Part shown: one piece after another, positions 10,788 to 22,673 of the stretch | Numbering within the stretch: the first letter of the stretch is position 1 | Layout: each line of letters begins with the position of its first letter | NCBI RefSeq assembly: GCF_011075055.1 | Contig: NC_058153.1 | Span: 7,316,001 to 7,380,000, forward strand | Length of the DNA stretch: 64,000 bases | Source of the DNA: Mangifera indica | Taxonomy: Eukaryota; Streptophyta; Magnoliopsida; Sapindales; Anacardiaceae | Reading direction: 5' to 3' | Notes under the pieces: model-generated | The model's input: the letters and a program-made list of their open reading frames with translations, nothing else | The model's database searches: none | Told to the model about the DNA's origin: nothing | Position numbers and translations under genes: made by a program

Positions 10788-13700
10788 ATGAGTGAAAAAA
10801 CTCCTTCAAATACATCCAGACTTTCAGGATCTAAATCGATGTCTGAAAATGATCTAGCTTCCCCTTATTTTCTAAATTCATCTGATAATCCAGGCACAAT
10901 TCTTGTTTCTTGTCTTCTCAAAGGTGAGAATTATCCAACATGGAGGCGTGCTATGATAAACGCTCTTCGAGCCAAAAGCAAGTTGTGTTTCGTCGATGAC
11001 TCTTTACCCAAACCAGATGAGAATGTCCAAGAGGCTCAGGCTTGGGAAAAATGTAACTCAATGGTAATTTCATGGATCTTCAATGCCTTGATTCCAGAAT
11101 TACATAATAGTGTTGCATATGTAGATACAGCTTGCGAGATGTGGAGAGATTTGCAGGAACGCTTCTCACAAGGAAATGTTCCACGCATTCATGAGTTAAA
11201 GAGAGAGATTTGTTTTGCACAACAAAAGGATCTTACTGTGGCAGCATACTACACCAAATTAAAAGGTCTTTGGGATGAGTTAGCAGTCTATTCTACTATC
11301 CTTTCATGTACTTGTGGTGTTGGAAAAGAAATTTTGGCAGAATGGGAAAAAGAAAAAGTTCATCAATTTCTCATGGGACTAAATGATCAATACGAAATCA
11401 TTCGATCTCAAATATTAAACATGGAACCTTTTCCTTCAATTAACAAGGTTTATGCCTTTGTAACCAAATAAGAGAAACAACAAGCCATTGCTTCAATTGG
11501 TCGTGATCAACCAACAGGGGCAGCAGCCTTTATTGTTAAACAATCTAGTAATCTGATGGAGTTTACTGGATAGCAGCCAAAAGGGAATCACCAAGGAGGG
11601 GCCAATAAATTAAAATGTGCATACTGCAATAAACCTAGGCATACTAAAGAAAAATGTTTTAAGCTATTTGGATTTCCTCCAGGTTGGCAAAGCAAAGGGA
11701 AGTTTTCAAAAGGGAAGATAGAATCTGTTTCATTCAATAATGCCATTTCAAGTCAGTCTATGGGTCAAGGGTTTACTCTCACTCAGGAACAATATGATCA
11801 ACTCATGTCCTTATTGCCTTTTGCTAGTCAAAATGTAGCAAATTTTGTTGGTAAGGTCACCCATTCTCATGATATTTCAGAATGGATCCTAGATAGTGGT
11901 GCTTCTGAATATTTTACATGTAATGCACCTTCTCTGTTTAAAGAGAAATTTGCTTCTAACTCTTTACCTGTTAGATTACCAAATGGGACAACTCTTCCTG
12001 TGCACTCTATTGGTCAAATTAGATTGTTCAATATGACTCTAAATCATGTCATCCATGTCCCTTCTTTTAAATGCAATCTTCTTTCAATCAGCAGATTGAC
12101 AAAAACTCTTCAATGTTCAGTTACATTTTTTCCATCATTTTATGTTTTGTAAGACCTCATATCGAAGAAACTGATTGGAATGGGTGAGTTACGTGACAAC
12201 TTATACTACTTTCGTGGGCTTCAATTACCATTTGTTGTAGTTGCATCTCATTCTATCTCATTTACCTTATGGCATGAACGCTTAGGTCATCTTTCTTTTG
12301 ATCGATTATCATTAATTCCTTAATTATCTAGTTTATCTTTCAAAAATTTAAACAAATGTTGCGATGTGTGTCATCGAGCTAAAAAAACTCAAAATGGTTT
12401 TTCTTTAAGCAATAATAAATCTGATTTTCCATTTGATATGGTTCACTGTGATATTTGGAGACCTTATAAAACCCTATCTCTTTCTGGTGCTCATTATTTT
12501 CTGACTATCGTGGATGATTGCATAAGATGCACTTGGGTTTATCTTCTCAAAAATAAGTCAGAGGCACAAAAATGCTTTATTCAATTTCATGTTATGGTGA
12601 GTATTCAATTTAGTTGTGATATTAAACAAGTTAGGAGTGATAATGGTCTAGAATTTAATGCTAGTTCTATGTCAAATTTCTTCTCTTTTCATGGTATTTC
12701 TTATCAAACATCTTGTGTTGATACCCCACAACAAAATGGAATAATAGAACACAAGCACCATCACTTATTAGAGGTTGCTCGTGCCCTTTGATTCCAAGAA
12801 AATCTACCAATCAAATTTTTGGGTGAATGTTTTTTTACTGCAGCTTATTTGATAAATTATACTCCTACACCTAAATTGAATGGCAAGAGTCCTTATGAGA
12901 TGCTATTTTCAAAGCCTCTATCATATTCTTATTTATGTGTCTTTGGTTGTTTATGTTATATGCATGATAAAAATCGATCAAAGGATAAATTTGCACCTCG
13001 TTCTAAGTCTTGTATTTTTATTGGTTATCCTATAGGTCAAAAGGGATATAGAGTTTTTGACATGGAGTCACACAAAATTTTTACATCACGGGATGTTATT
13101 TTTTATGAAAATCAATTCCCTTTTCATTCTCACAATCTTCCAAAAGAACCAAATGTTGTTGTACCTTTACCAATTCTTGATTCTTTGGAGACGTCAGATA
13201 ATGTGCCTCTTTGTCACAACTCTTCAATTTAAGATAATATTGATTCTAACCATAAGGCTATGGCTTCATCTTAAGACTCACTCACATAGATCTTTACTGA
13301 ACAGCCAAGTCCCATGCAAAACTCTCTTCTTAATCCATCACGAACTCAAAGGGCTCGTCGTCTTCCCTCTTATTTTGATGACTATGTGTATCAGCTTCCT
13401 AGAGTAGATAAGCCATCATAGCTTACATCCAATGCAGTTTCTTCAGGTGCTTCTTACCCTATGTCATGTCATTTATCTTATTCTCGCTTTATTTCATCTC
13501 ATCAAGCTTTTTTTGCCAATATTTCCATTGTTAGTGAGCCTAAATCCTTCTCTCAAGCTCTCAAGGACCCGAAATGGTGTGAGGCTATGAAACAAGAAAT
13601 TTATGTGCTAGAGAAAAATCATACTTGGAGTTTGGTGCCATTACCCTCAGGAAAGAGACCAACTGGTTCTCGTTGGATATACAAAATAAAATTTCAGGCA

Positions 13701-15073
13701 GATGGTTCTATTAAACGTTACAAAGCGAGTTTGGTAACCCAAGGATATACACAAATTGAAGGTTTGGATTATACCGAAACCTTTTAACCTGTTGCAAAAT
13801 TAACTATTGTTAGGTGTTTGTTAGTTGTTGTCGCTGCCAAAAATTGGGAATTACATCAATTAGATGTGAATAATACCTTTTTACATGGTGATTTACATGA
13901 AGAGGTTTATATGTCTCCTCCCCTAGGTTATCTCTCACCAGGTGATACTCGTGTTTGTCGACTTCATAAATCTTTGTATGGTCTAAAACAGGCTCCTCAA
14001 CAATGGTTTGAAAAGTTCTCTTTATCATTGCAAAAATTTGGCTGTGTACAATCTCACCATGATCATTCACTTTTTACTTTGACTCAAGGTACTTCCTTCC
14101 TTGCTCTCCTTGTTTATGTGGATGACATAGTCCTTGCTGGGAATGATATTTTGTAGATCCAAAAGCTCAAGAGTTATCTTAATACATGTTTCTCTATAAA
14201 GGATCTTGGTACTCTTAAGTATTTTCTTGACTTAGAACTTGCTCGTTCTCCTCAAGGGATATCTCCTTGCCAACGCAAATACACTCTTGATATCTTGAAA
14301 GAAACTAGGATGTTTGGTAGTAAACCAGTTGCTTTTCCCATCCCACAACATCATCATCTATCTTCAGATTGTGGTGAACCATTAAAGGACCCACAACAAT
14401 ATCGGCGTTTGATTGGGCGTTTTATTTATCTCACAATTACTCGGCCCGATATCACTTATGCAGTACAACTTCTTAGTCAATTCATGCAAAAACCTTGTCA
14501 TCCACATCTTAATGTTGCTTATCATGTTCTTCGTTATTTGAAGAGTTCTCCTAACCAAGGTTTGTTTTTTCCTTCCCACAGTGATTTTCAGTTCAAAGCT
14601 TATTGTGATGCTGACTGGGCCAGTTGTCCCATGACACGATGATCTATTACCGGTTACTACATTTTTCTTGGTGCTGCCCCTATCTCTTGGAAATCCAAGA
14701 AGCAATCCACAGTCTCTCGCTCTTCTGCTGAATCAAAATATCGATCTATGGCTTTTACCACTAGTGAGCTAATATGGTTACGAGGTCTGCTTGCTGATCT
14801 TACTTTGTCATATTCTCAACCCATGCTTTTTTGTACTGTGACAATCAATCGGCTTTACACATTGCTGCCAATCCTGTCTTCCATGAGCGCACTAAACACT
14901 TTGAGATTGATTGTCATTTCATTCATGAACACTTGCAATCTAGCACCATTGCTACACAATATGTTTCAACTCAATTTCAACTGGCAAATATCTTAACTAA
15001 AGCATTGGGACGTGATCGTTTTCATTTTCTTCTCTGCAAGTTGGGCATTCGAGATCTTCATGCTCCAACTTGA
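10788..15073 (+). pseudogene. Copia gag-pol polyprotein with 12 nonsense codons
   Basis: Starts MSEKTPSN. It contains a copia N-terminal gag block (LKGENYPTWRRAM), a UBN2-type gag, and a CX2CX4HX4C zinc knuckle near 11613-11655. Next come a DSGAS protease site near 11892, the LWHERLGHL pre-integrase block near 12270, and integrase D..D..E residues (CDIW, SDNGLEF, NGIIEH). RT follows with YVDDIVLAGN near 14116-14146, then RNase H with CDADWAS and YCDNQSAL. One frame is kept from 10788 to about 14825, then shifts once in a T-run. In-frame stops lie at 11469, 11571, 12150, 12321, 12789, 13230, 13272, 13287, 13419, 13785, 14154 and 14640. Decay is therefore mostly by point substitution. Confidence 0.95.
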
Positions 15074-15083
15074 GGGGGGATCT
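15072..15083 (+). promoter_or_regulatory. Polypurine tract of the copia element
   Basis: GAGGGGGGA lies just upstream of the 3' LTR, after the stop codon of pol at 15071-15073. This is the usual plus-strand priming site. Confidence 0.85.
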
Positions 15084-15360
15084 TAAAGATATTGTTTCTA
15101 TTGATCCTGAAGATATTATTTGTATTGTTACCTTATATGATGATATACTTTTGTTGTAAATGTTTAGAATTTAGGCTGTAGTTACGCTTTTGTATTTTAG
15201 GTTAAGATTAGTTAGTTGATTGTCATAATTTTCTGCTAAATTATAGGCCTCTGTACTTGTATAAATTATGTCTTTTGCAATAGAATCAGTGTGAATTCAG
15301 TCTATATTTTTTTGGTATTTCAGTTCCTATTTTCTTCAATTTTAGTTCCTATTTTCTTCA
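15084..15360 (+). repeat. 3' LTR of copia 10465-15360
   Basis: 277 bp matching the 5' LTR. The first dinucleotide is TA instead of TG, a G-to-A change. It ends TTTTCTTCA at the junction where unit A sequence resumes (ctttgcatatattg). Confidence 0.92.
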
Positions 15361-15540
15361 CTTTGCATATATTGTTTGATTTTGTTGTTCTAAATGTTGG
15401 GTAAAAGTTATGTATGGCTGGTATTTAAGATATGATAGAAAACCGATGTTGCTTTTACAGGGTTTGTGATTGAAAGAAGGGCACTATTATGCATCAGCAT
15501 GTATATAGTGTTAATATTAAACAACTGTCTCAACGACGAG

Positions 15541-15952
15541 ATAAATTAACATATATTCCCTCATTATACGAGTCTTCCCCTAAAAAAGTAGAATGAGAAT
15601 TTGATTATGGCGCCGGATCTTTATTATCTCTGAGAGGACATCAGAACGCTGCAGAGTTCAGTTAGGAATAGATCTATACCAAATAAATTTCGCGGCTGAG
15701 AAGGCCTGTCGCAGCTCCAGGCGCTGGCCGAACATGTGTCTTCAGATAATATGATTATTATTATCACTCAAAATTTGGGTTAAAAGTCCCGAGGTGTAGT
15801 TTGCCGGGTAAGAGCTATCGGGGCGGATCTGTCATAGTATGAGGGTAGGCCTGCCTGCCTATCCTCAAAATTACAAAATTTTGAAAATGGGCAGATCAAG
15901 CCCTCCCTGATTTTAAAAAATATATTATTTTCTTTTTGGTAATTTAATTTAA
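15541..15952. other. Inserted sequence of unknown class
   Basis: Absent from unit B, so it was inserted or rearranged in unit A. It is locally GC-richer than its surroundings (around 15690-15860, including gtaggcctgcctgcctatcc). I recognise no ORF or domain. It ends at the target duplication of the next foldback element. Confidence 0.4.
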
Positions 15953-16672
15953 GGCCAAATAGATATTTCCCACCTAAGGCATAGTGAAATCCAGAATTGA
16001 TATCTACTAATTTTTAAAAATCTAAAGTCTTATCTATAAGTCAATTTCTATTAAAATTTTCAGTTATAATTACAGGTAAAATCATTATTTTGACAATAAT
16101 ATTAAACAAATATATAATTCATTATATTTTCACTTCTAACTTTTAAAAACTAATAATTTCACTCCTAGTTAAAGTTTTCTAATTTTAAAAAATCATATTA
16201 CTCCCTTAACCCCAAAACTTAGGGTTTTCTTTTCACTTCTCTCTGGCCATTGACAACCTCTACGAAACTCCTTAACTCATCTCCAACCACCACCTTGGTT
16301 TGAACTCGTCTAATCGAAACGAATCCAAACCAAGGTGGTGGTTGGAGATGGGTTAGGGAGTTTCATGGGGGTTTTCGATGGTCAAAGATGTCACTAGAGA
16401 GGAAAAGAAAGGTTTTGAAGGGGAAACTGTCACTTTTCAAAATTAAAAAACTTTAACCAGAGATAAAATTATTAGTTTTTAAAATTTAGGGATAAAAAAA
16501 TAATGAATTATATATATTTTTAATATTATTGTTAAAGAAATGATTTTACCTCTAACCCTAACTGAAAATTTTAACAGAAATTAATTCATAGGTGGGACTT
16601 TAGATTTTTAAAAATCAGCAAATATCAGCTCTAGATTACACTATCCCTTCGGTGGGAATATATCATTTGGCC
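15953..16672. mobile_element. Foldback Mutator-like element 1
   Basis: A 720-bp element with a perfect 9-bp target duplication TTAATTTAA (15944-15952 and 16673-16681). The ends begin GGCCAAATAGATATTTCCCA and, reverse-complemented from the right, GGCCAAATGATATATTCCCA. The whole element is one long inverted repeat, with its centre near 16310 (aaccaccaccttggttt ... aaaccaaggtggtggtt). The 9-bp TSD and long terminal inverted repeats fit the Mutator superfamily. It has no coding capacity. Confidence 0.88.
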
Positions 16673-16957
16673 TTAATTTAATATATAATGCAAATCAAGC
16701 ATATGCAGTCTAATTTTTATAAACTCCTTGACTTCTGGTCGCCAAATTTTCAATCTTGTTTGTTATGGCTTGTTTTCAAAATTGAAAAAAATATATCAAC
16801 CTTTGTTTTTTTTTTTTTTTAATTGTTTTGCTTCATAAATATTGTTTTCTATCATAAAATTTATGCATTAGATTTATTAAATAGTAAGTAATTAATACAT
16901 TATTTAATGTCTTTATTTATTTATTTTCTTATTTTATTAAATGTTATAAATAAATAA

Positions 16958-16961
<4 letters not shown>

Positions 16962-16991
<30 letters not shown>
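16962..16991. repeat. (AT)n microsatellite
   Basis: About 15 AT units, preceded by an (AAAT)n run. Confidence 0.95.
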
Positions 16992-16994
<3 letters not shown>

Positions 16995-17187
16995 CATCAT
17001 CTAATTTGTATAGGTTGTTTGCACTTGTATCTCTTCGATGATATTTTTTTTTTATATTTCCGAATTTCCAAGTTTCATCCAAAATGAAAATTAAGATTTT
17101 GGATGCATATTTTCATATAAAAAACATATATGTGATTTTTACAAAATACCTAAATTATATTTAAAATAAGAATTAAGATTTTGAATA

Positions 17188-17950
17188 GGCCAAACGACTA
17201 TTTCCCACCCAAGGTTTAGCGTTTTCTCAAATGTACCCCCTTTAACTATGGAAACACCAAACACCCACCCATGGCCGGTTAGATTTAACCAAACCCTAAC
17301 GGTGGTAGGGGTAAAATTGTCATTTTTGCTATAATATTAAAAAATAAACTAAAATAGAACCTAATTTTACCCCCCTAAACTTTAAAAACTAAAATTTTCC
17401 CCCAGCCCAAGTTTTAAAAAATCGCAGTTTCACCCTAGGGTTTGGTTTTGAAATCTCCGGCGACCGTTCCGGCTCCGTTGTCGACGGTCTCTCCCTCCCG
17501 AAGCAGCCTCTCCTTCCGGCGAATACTTTCCTCCCATTTGGAGGCTCCATCGACGTCGAAAACTGGAAGAGAGACGAAAAACTTCGTCGGGGAAGACGAA
17601 GTTCTTCGTCTCTCTTCCCGTTTCCGACGCCGATGGAGCCTCCAAATGGGAGGAAAGTATTCGTCGGAAGGAGAGGCTGCTTCGGGAGGGAGAGACCGTC
17701 GGCAACGGAGCCGGAACGGTCGTCGGAGATTTCAAAACCAAACCTTAGGGTGAAACTGCGATTTTTTAAAACTTAGGCTGGGGGAAAATTTTAGTTTTTA
17801 AAGTTTAGGGGGGTAAAAAGAGATAAAATTTTTAGGCGTTAGGGTTTGGTTAAATCTAACCGGCCATGGGTGGGTGTTTGGTGTTTCCATAGTTAAAGGG
17901 GGTACATTTGAGAAAACGCTAAACCTTGGGTGGGAAATAGTCGTTTGGCC
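17188..17950. mobile_element. Foldback Mutator-like element 2, GC-rich centre
   Basis: A 763-bp element with a perfect 9-bp target duplication TTTTGAATA (17179-17187 and 17951-17959). The ends read GGCCAAACGACTATTTCCCA on both strands. The arms are near-perfect inverted repeats, and the central part (about 17440-17740) is markedly GC-rich compared with the flanks. The palindrome makes almost the same open frame readable on both strands (17430-17741 minus, 17442-17753 plus); I treat these as a side effect of symmetry. Close relative of the element at 30508. Confidence 0.92.
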
Positions 17951-18142
17951 TTTTGAATATATCAAATTACCTAAGTTTTTATACAATTCACAAAGAAAAT
18001 ATCAATTAGTGTTTTCAAAATATATCAAAACGGAAAATCATATTAAATTGAAGAAGTGTACTATTTTGACTTGTTTTATCTTCAACTAATCAACATTCAA
18101 ATATACAGATTTTTCAAATATAACATTCTAATTATTTTTTTA

Positions 18143-18290
18143 AGAGTAATGTTATACGTATAAATAATGTGTATAATTTTGTACACAAATAATAACATGT
18201 CAATATATGTTTCGATAGTTTTAAATTAAAGATAAAACAATATCCAGTCATATGATGATATGTTATTGTTTGTATATAAAATTATACATA
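18143..18290. mobile_element. AT-rich palindromic MITE
   Basis: About 150 bp of foldback sequence: one arm has gtataattttgtacacaaataataacatg, split here as gtataattttgtacac and aaataataacatg. The other has catatgatgatatgttattg and tgtatataaaattatac. The same arrangement occurs at 19294, 21397 and 30208. The exact termini are not sharp. Confidence 0.65.
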
Positions 18291-18299
18291 AATTGATTA

Positions 18300-19164
18300 A
18301 TTTTTAATTAGTACACAAAGGTAATGTGGATCATTAATCTAGAAAATTGATCTAAACAATTGAGTTTTGATTTTAACAATTGAATTTGAAGATATAAAAC
18401 CTGGAGTTGGACTGCTTTAATGATGATTTTAATAACCTCTTTATAAACCTTTATGTATTTCACTTGTATTAATATTGTGACTGATCTGAAATTTGCATGA
18501 AATATTGTGTGTGGATTGTGGTTCTTACAAACACTTGTGATTATACTGGATTTAAGCTATTTTTTTTTTTCCATTTTTTACATTGAAGATGTTTTACCAT
18601 ATAAAAATTAATTATGTTATCATATTTTTTTTCCTTTAGTTTTTTGATATTATATATATATTTTTTTTCAAGACTATATAATTTTTTTAAAAGTTTTCTC
18701 TGATTGATTAACAAACAATGACAAACCCCACCCCCCCTAAAAATTTTGGGTCTGCCATTGAGAATTATAGAATCCTCTTACAAAGCCAACTGATTTAAAA
18801 TCTATTAACGTCAAATAAAGATACAACTTTTTAATTATCCAGTGCAACGGTTATAAATTAAGATACAAACTAGCTCATATAGGATTTCTCACCACCAAAA
18901 AAATAAATTTGGGTTAAAAACATAAAAAGTGGCTACTTAACTAATACACTGCTATTGCAGCCCTGACTTGATTACTAGTAAAAATTATCCAGAAGTTATT
19001 CATATAATTCAATTTCTTAAATTCTTAAGTTAAACAAGAACATAAGGTGAAGTACATTTATTTGGGCTACAGTACTTTATTAAAAGCAGATGTAAAATTC
19101 AGGATGAATTTAATTTAATTAATTTTAATCAAGTCTATCAAGATCATTGAGTTGTCTAATATGA
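18300..19164. other. AT-rich sequence, no gene seen
   Basis: Part of the block that is absent from unit B. I see no coding domain or structured element beyond homopolymer-rich AT sequence. Confidence 0.5.
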
Positions 19165-19293
19165 ACATGCATGCGAAGCCAACATTAGCAAATAACTTGA
19201 ATCAATTTCTTTTCCATTAATTTTCAGAATTTTTTATTTACCAACTATAAAGAAATAAAACATGTATAGACGATTGAATTAAAAAAAAAATAA

Positions 19294-19420
19294 AAATATA
19301 TATACAACTTTATTTACAAATAATAATATATTACCTTGTGATTGGGTATTGGTTTATCTTTAATTTTTAATTATTCAATTACTTAATAACACATTATTGT
19401 TTATACACAAAAGTTGTACA
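19294..19420. mobile_element. AT-rich palindromic MITE
   Basis: A copy of the same family as 18143: an atatacaactttatttacaa arm and a ttgtttatacacaaaagttg arm, with the shared centre ttgtgattgggtatt. It lies just past the right end of unit A. Confidence 0.6.
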
Positions 19421-19761
19421 TATTGATCACTTACCAAAAAAACAAAAAACTTTTAAATACTTAATACAGACTTCATTGCAATCCAAAACAAAGCAACAAT
19501 CACATATAATCATTAATTCATGCAAAAAGATTATAATGCCTTTGAAACGTTTACGTGATTGTTACAAAACCTTGAATGCCTAAAACAAAAAAGAAACGAG
19601 AGATTAATTAATTGGATTATTGTATGATAGATTACTCTTTTTTATTGAGTATTTGTCACTCATCTATTTCTTTTAATTTTGCAAATAAGAGATGTAATAG
19701 TGACGACAACAAAATAAGTTAGTCAATGATGGTGTGATGGACTCGCATGAAGCGGATGCAC

Positions 19762-19793
<32 letters not shown>

Positions 19794-20849
19794 GACATTG
19801 GTTTATAAATAAGTACACATATGCTTGGGATTTATTGATAGACTTCTTTTATTATTATTAACAAAGGTTTAAGGTCAATCGGTTAAATAATTCTTTGTGC
19901 ATGGACTTTGATTCCATATATGAATCATTGCATGTACTTGATAGACATAGTAATATTTTATCCCAAGGGATAAGACTTTCGGGGTGGAGTGTTATGAAGA
20001 GACATACTCAAGGTTGCATTCTAAACAAAATACGGGTATTACAATTTTATAAGCATGCCCTTCAAATTGTCTAATACACCTATGGTCATTGCGGATAAGA
20101 TTATTGTGAAGTTCATTTATAATATACTGATTTATTCTAAGACAAGTATAAAACCCAAAAAAGCATCTTAAATTCGTAAATAGATTTCTGTTTTCATTCC
20201 ATACTGATGTTATCGTGTGCTTGTCTATTTCTTTTCATCATATGGGTGCTTGTTATCTTGGTTTAGTTTAATGAAAGATGGAGAATTGTGTATGCATTGT
20301 GTATATGTAGGGGTTATTTAAAATTTTGAGCTTTATTTTGAACTCATTCTTTTCTTAATTAATGACAAAATGCGGAGAAATATGAGAAATGTTTATGTTG
20401 AATTGTATTTTTGAAAAAATGGGAAGAGTGTTTTTCTAAAGGGGAGCTTCTTGAACTTAAAATGAAAACTGTTTGCTAAAAAATTGTTTGAATTATGTTG
20501 CATGCATTCAATGTGCAAAGGGGAACATATCTGACTTTTGTTTTTGGCTAAGTTGATTGGTGTGCTAATTGTTATAGGTGTTTGAATTTTCATTATTATT
20601 ATTCATTCAACATTTATTTTACTTTGTTTTGTTATCAATAAAAGAAGAGATTGTTTGACCTTCGTGTGTTTTAATGTGACAAAAAAAAAGTAAAACAATT
20701 AATTATAATACTAATGTCTAAGACATGACTCATGTCATGACCAATTTCTTTTATTTATGAAAATGTAAAATTTGTATAAAAAATACATGGAACGACCATT
20801 CCACCAAATGAAACACCCATTCTATTCTCAAGGTCTGATCATTCCATCA
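19421..20849. other. Spacer between the duplicated blocks
   Basis: No supported gene. It contains a (TTA)n microsatellite at 19762-19793 and otherwise AT-rich sequence with only short unconvincing frames. Confidence 0.5.
19762..19793. repeat. (TTA)n microsatellite
   Basis: About ten uninterrupted TTA units. Confidence 0.95.
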
Positions 20850-22367
20850 AAAATTGTCTTGCTCCCCAGGTCATTCAATTCTTTTCTTAAGTTTGAAAAA
20901 AAATAAAGATCCACGTCTAAAACACTAGCAAGAACATTTGTTTTAGCTCAAGCAATATGAAGCACCAGCCCGTTCAGGGAAGTCATTCAAGGGTATAGAC
21001 TAAATAAGAAAAATTGAAGTTCGAGTTTAACGTATGTTCTAGGTTTGAAACTATCATACCTCAAGGAGCTTTCAAGCCATTTCTTAAAGAGCAAGATTGT
21101 TCTAGGAAATTGTTCATCATTTTTAAAAAACATTAAAGAAAAAGGGAAAGGCAAAATGCCCGTTTGTGAATTGGAACGCGTGTTCCACAAGAATAAAGCC
21201 AAATAAAATTGATTACTGGAGAGTTGATTGAAGATCTTCATTTAGAAAATTATATTTTTTGTTCAAGAATCACTTCTCTTGAAAAAGGGAACGCCTGTTC
21301 CTTGGGAATCCATGCCAGAATTCAGAGATTGTTCTTGAGTCAAGGACTTTATTTTCAAGTCCAAACGGGTAGCTTGCATTGATGGTATATTTAAATCAAT
21401 AAAACTATTTACATAATTTTTATATATAAACGATGATGTGTTATTATGTGATTAGGTATTATTTTATTTTTAATTTTCAATTATTTAATTATATAAGCAC
21501 ACATTGTTATTTGTATATAAAATTATACACATAACACTATTCTGTTTAAATAGAGAGAGTTCATGTTATTAAGGAAATATCAATTCTAAGTCAAAACATA
21601 TACATTTTCTTCTAAACTTTACTCTCTCACTGCACTAAATTTTTATCTTTGCAAGAAACTAGTTCACTTTGTTGTATATTACCCTAGTTAGAGTTATATG
21701 TTCATGTAAACAATTTGTATTCAAATCTTCTTAAGGGTTAAAGCAAACAATTATAAAAGGCAAAATCTCGAATAACTAGGGTGCGGTCTCATGAGAAACT
21801 AATGCATTAGGTTGATACAAAGTTTGTGGAACTTTAAGGGTACTGTTTTGAAGAAGTGGATATAAAAGGCTCAAAATCAAAGTTTTGAACCACAGTAAAT
21901 CACTCAGTCAATCTTTTTACTTTGTCTCTTTAATATTAAGAACTTTAATTATTTGTTGATGAACTGTATAGTGTGTGTGTTTTAACTTGTTTGTATGATT
22001 TAGATTGATTACATGTTGATTCCGTGGTAATTTTTCAAATCTTCAATTTATCTCCCTTTAGGAGTATATTAGTCATAAAGTTTTACATATGAAACTACTC
22101 TAATAATGAATTCAGTCATTATCAACCCTACATTGCAAAAATAATCTAGCATGACAACTAACAAGATCTCATACCGATTATTATAGCCAAAAATATAGTG
22201 CTTAAAATAAAAAAAAAAAATTAAGAAAAAAAATCTTGTTTGAGCCATAATGTGAAAACTTTGAATCCTTAGATTGGTCTTCATCTCCAAAAACACTTCT
22301 ACTGAATGATAACTATCAATATGTAAAGTTATTTATATATGTTTTGCAGAGAAAATCTAGCCCTACC
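20850..22367 (+). repeat. Sire-like noncoding tail / LTR, copy 2
   Basis: Matches 1320-2820 along its length, including the terminal gagaaaatctagccct. It ends in CA, followed by ATGAT, the same pentamer that follows copy 1 at 2821-2825. A shared flank is more easily explained by duplication than by two independent insertions. The pol part is missing. An insert of about 190 bp at 21393-21590, containing a MITE, is absent from copy 1. Confidence 0.75.
21397..21543. mobile_element. AT-rich palindromic MITE inside the tail copy 2
   Basis: Same family as 18143 and 30208: ataatttttatatataaac arm, ttattatgtgattaggtatt centre, gtatataaaattatacacat arm, then aacactatt. It is absent at the matching point in copy 1 (near 2000), so it is an insertion after the copies separated. 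Confidence 0.7.
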
Positions 22368-22582
22368 AATGATGCTCTAATGATCCACCTGCAAGTTCCA
22401 TGGTTTTAGGAATTCTTATTATTGTAGTTGACCATGCTAATTATAGTACAATCAAACTACGATTATTTTGTAATATTTTCGTTCTTGTAATTTCTTTAGG
22501 ATAGTTAACTATGAATTATAATTTCGATAAATATACAATTTCTATCAATATAATATAATAACCAATTATACAAATTCTCATA

Positions 22583-22594
22583 TGGTATCAGAAC
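22583..22594 (+). promoter_or_regulatory. Primer-binding site of the second copia element
   Basis: TGGTATCAGAAC, one or two bases away from the initiator methionine tRNA complement. It precedes the gag remnant by about 80 bp. Confidence 0.75.
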
Positions 22595-22673
22595 CATAAA
22601 TGAGCTAAAATTCCTCCTATTTTTTATCCTCAATTGAATCTTTATCTTCTCAAAATACAACTAAAATTTATTC

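Larger units (their letters stand above)
10465..15360 (+). mobile_element. Complete Ty1/copia retrotransposon (4.9 kb)
   Basis: Two 277-bp LTRs (10465-10741 and 15084-15360) bracket a PBS, a gag-pol reading frame and a purine tract. By hand count the LTRs differ at about 21 of 277 positions (about 7.6%), mostly transitions. The element splits unit A at a CT-rich stretch that is uninterrupted in unit B (near 28634). I found no clean 5-bp target duplication, because the flank is a CT microsatellite and has mutated. Domain order is gag, protease, integrase, RT, RNase H, the copia order. Confidence 0.95.
3654..19285 (+). repeat. Segmental duplication unit A (MIR169 region, expanded by insertions)
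   Basis: This unit aligns piecewise with unit B at 26785-28910. Matching blocks: 3654-3781 with 26785-26912; 4706-5460 with 26913-27730; 9849-10464 with 27731-28630; 15361-15540 with 28631-28745; and 19165-19285 with 28756-28900. Between the blocks sit the hAT element 3782-4697, the hAT 5461-9840, the copia 10465-15360 and a composite block at 15541-19164. Because unit B lacks these insertions, it acts as an empty-site reference. Both units are preceded by a copy of the same Sire-like tail, so the duplication probably arose after that retrotransposon had landed upstream. Confidence 0.85.

Noticed and set aside
13810..14070. 86-codon minus-strand frame
   Set aside because: Antisense shadow of the copia reverse transcriptase.
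17280..17300. Telomere-like motif aaaccctaa in the foldback elements
   Set aside because: Single occurrences within a terminal inverted repeat, not an array of telomere units.
17430..17753. 103-codon frames on both strands as a host gene
   Set aside because: Both are produced by the palindromic core of a foldback element; no start context or domain suggests a gene.
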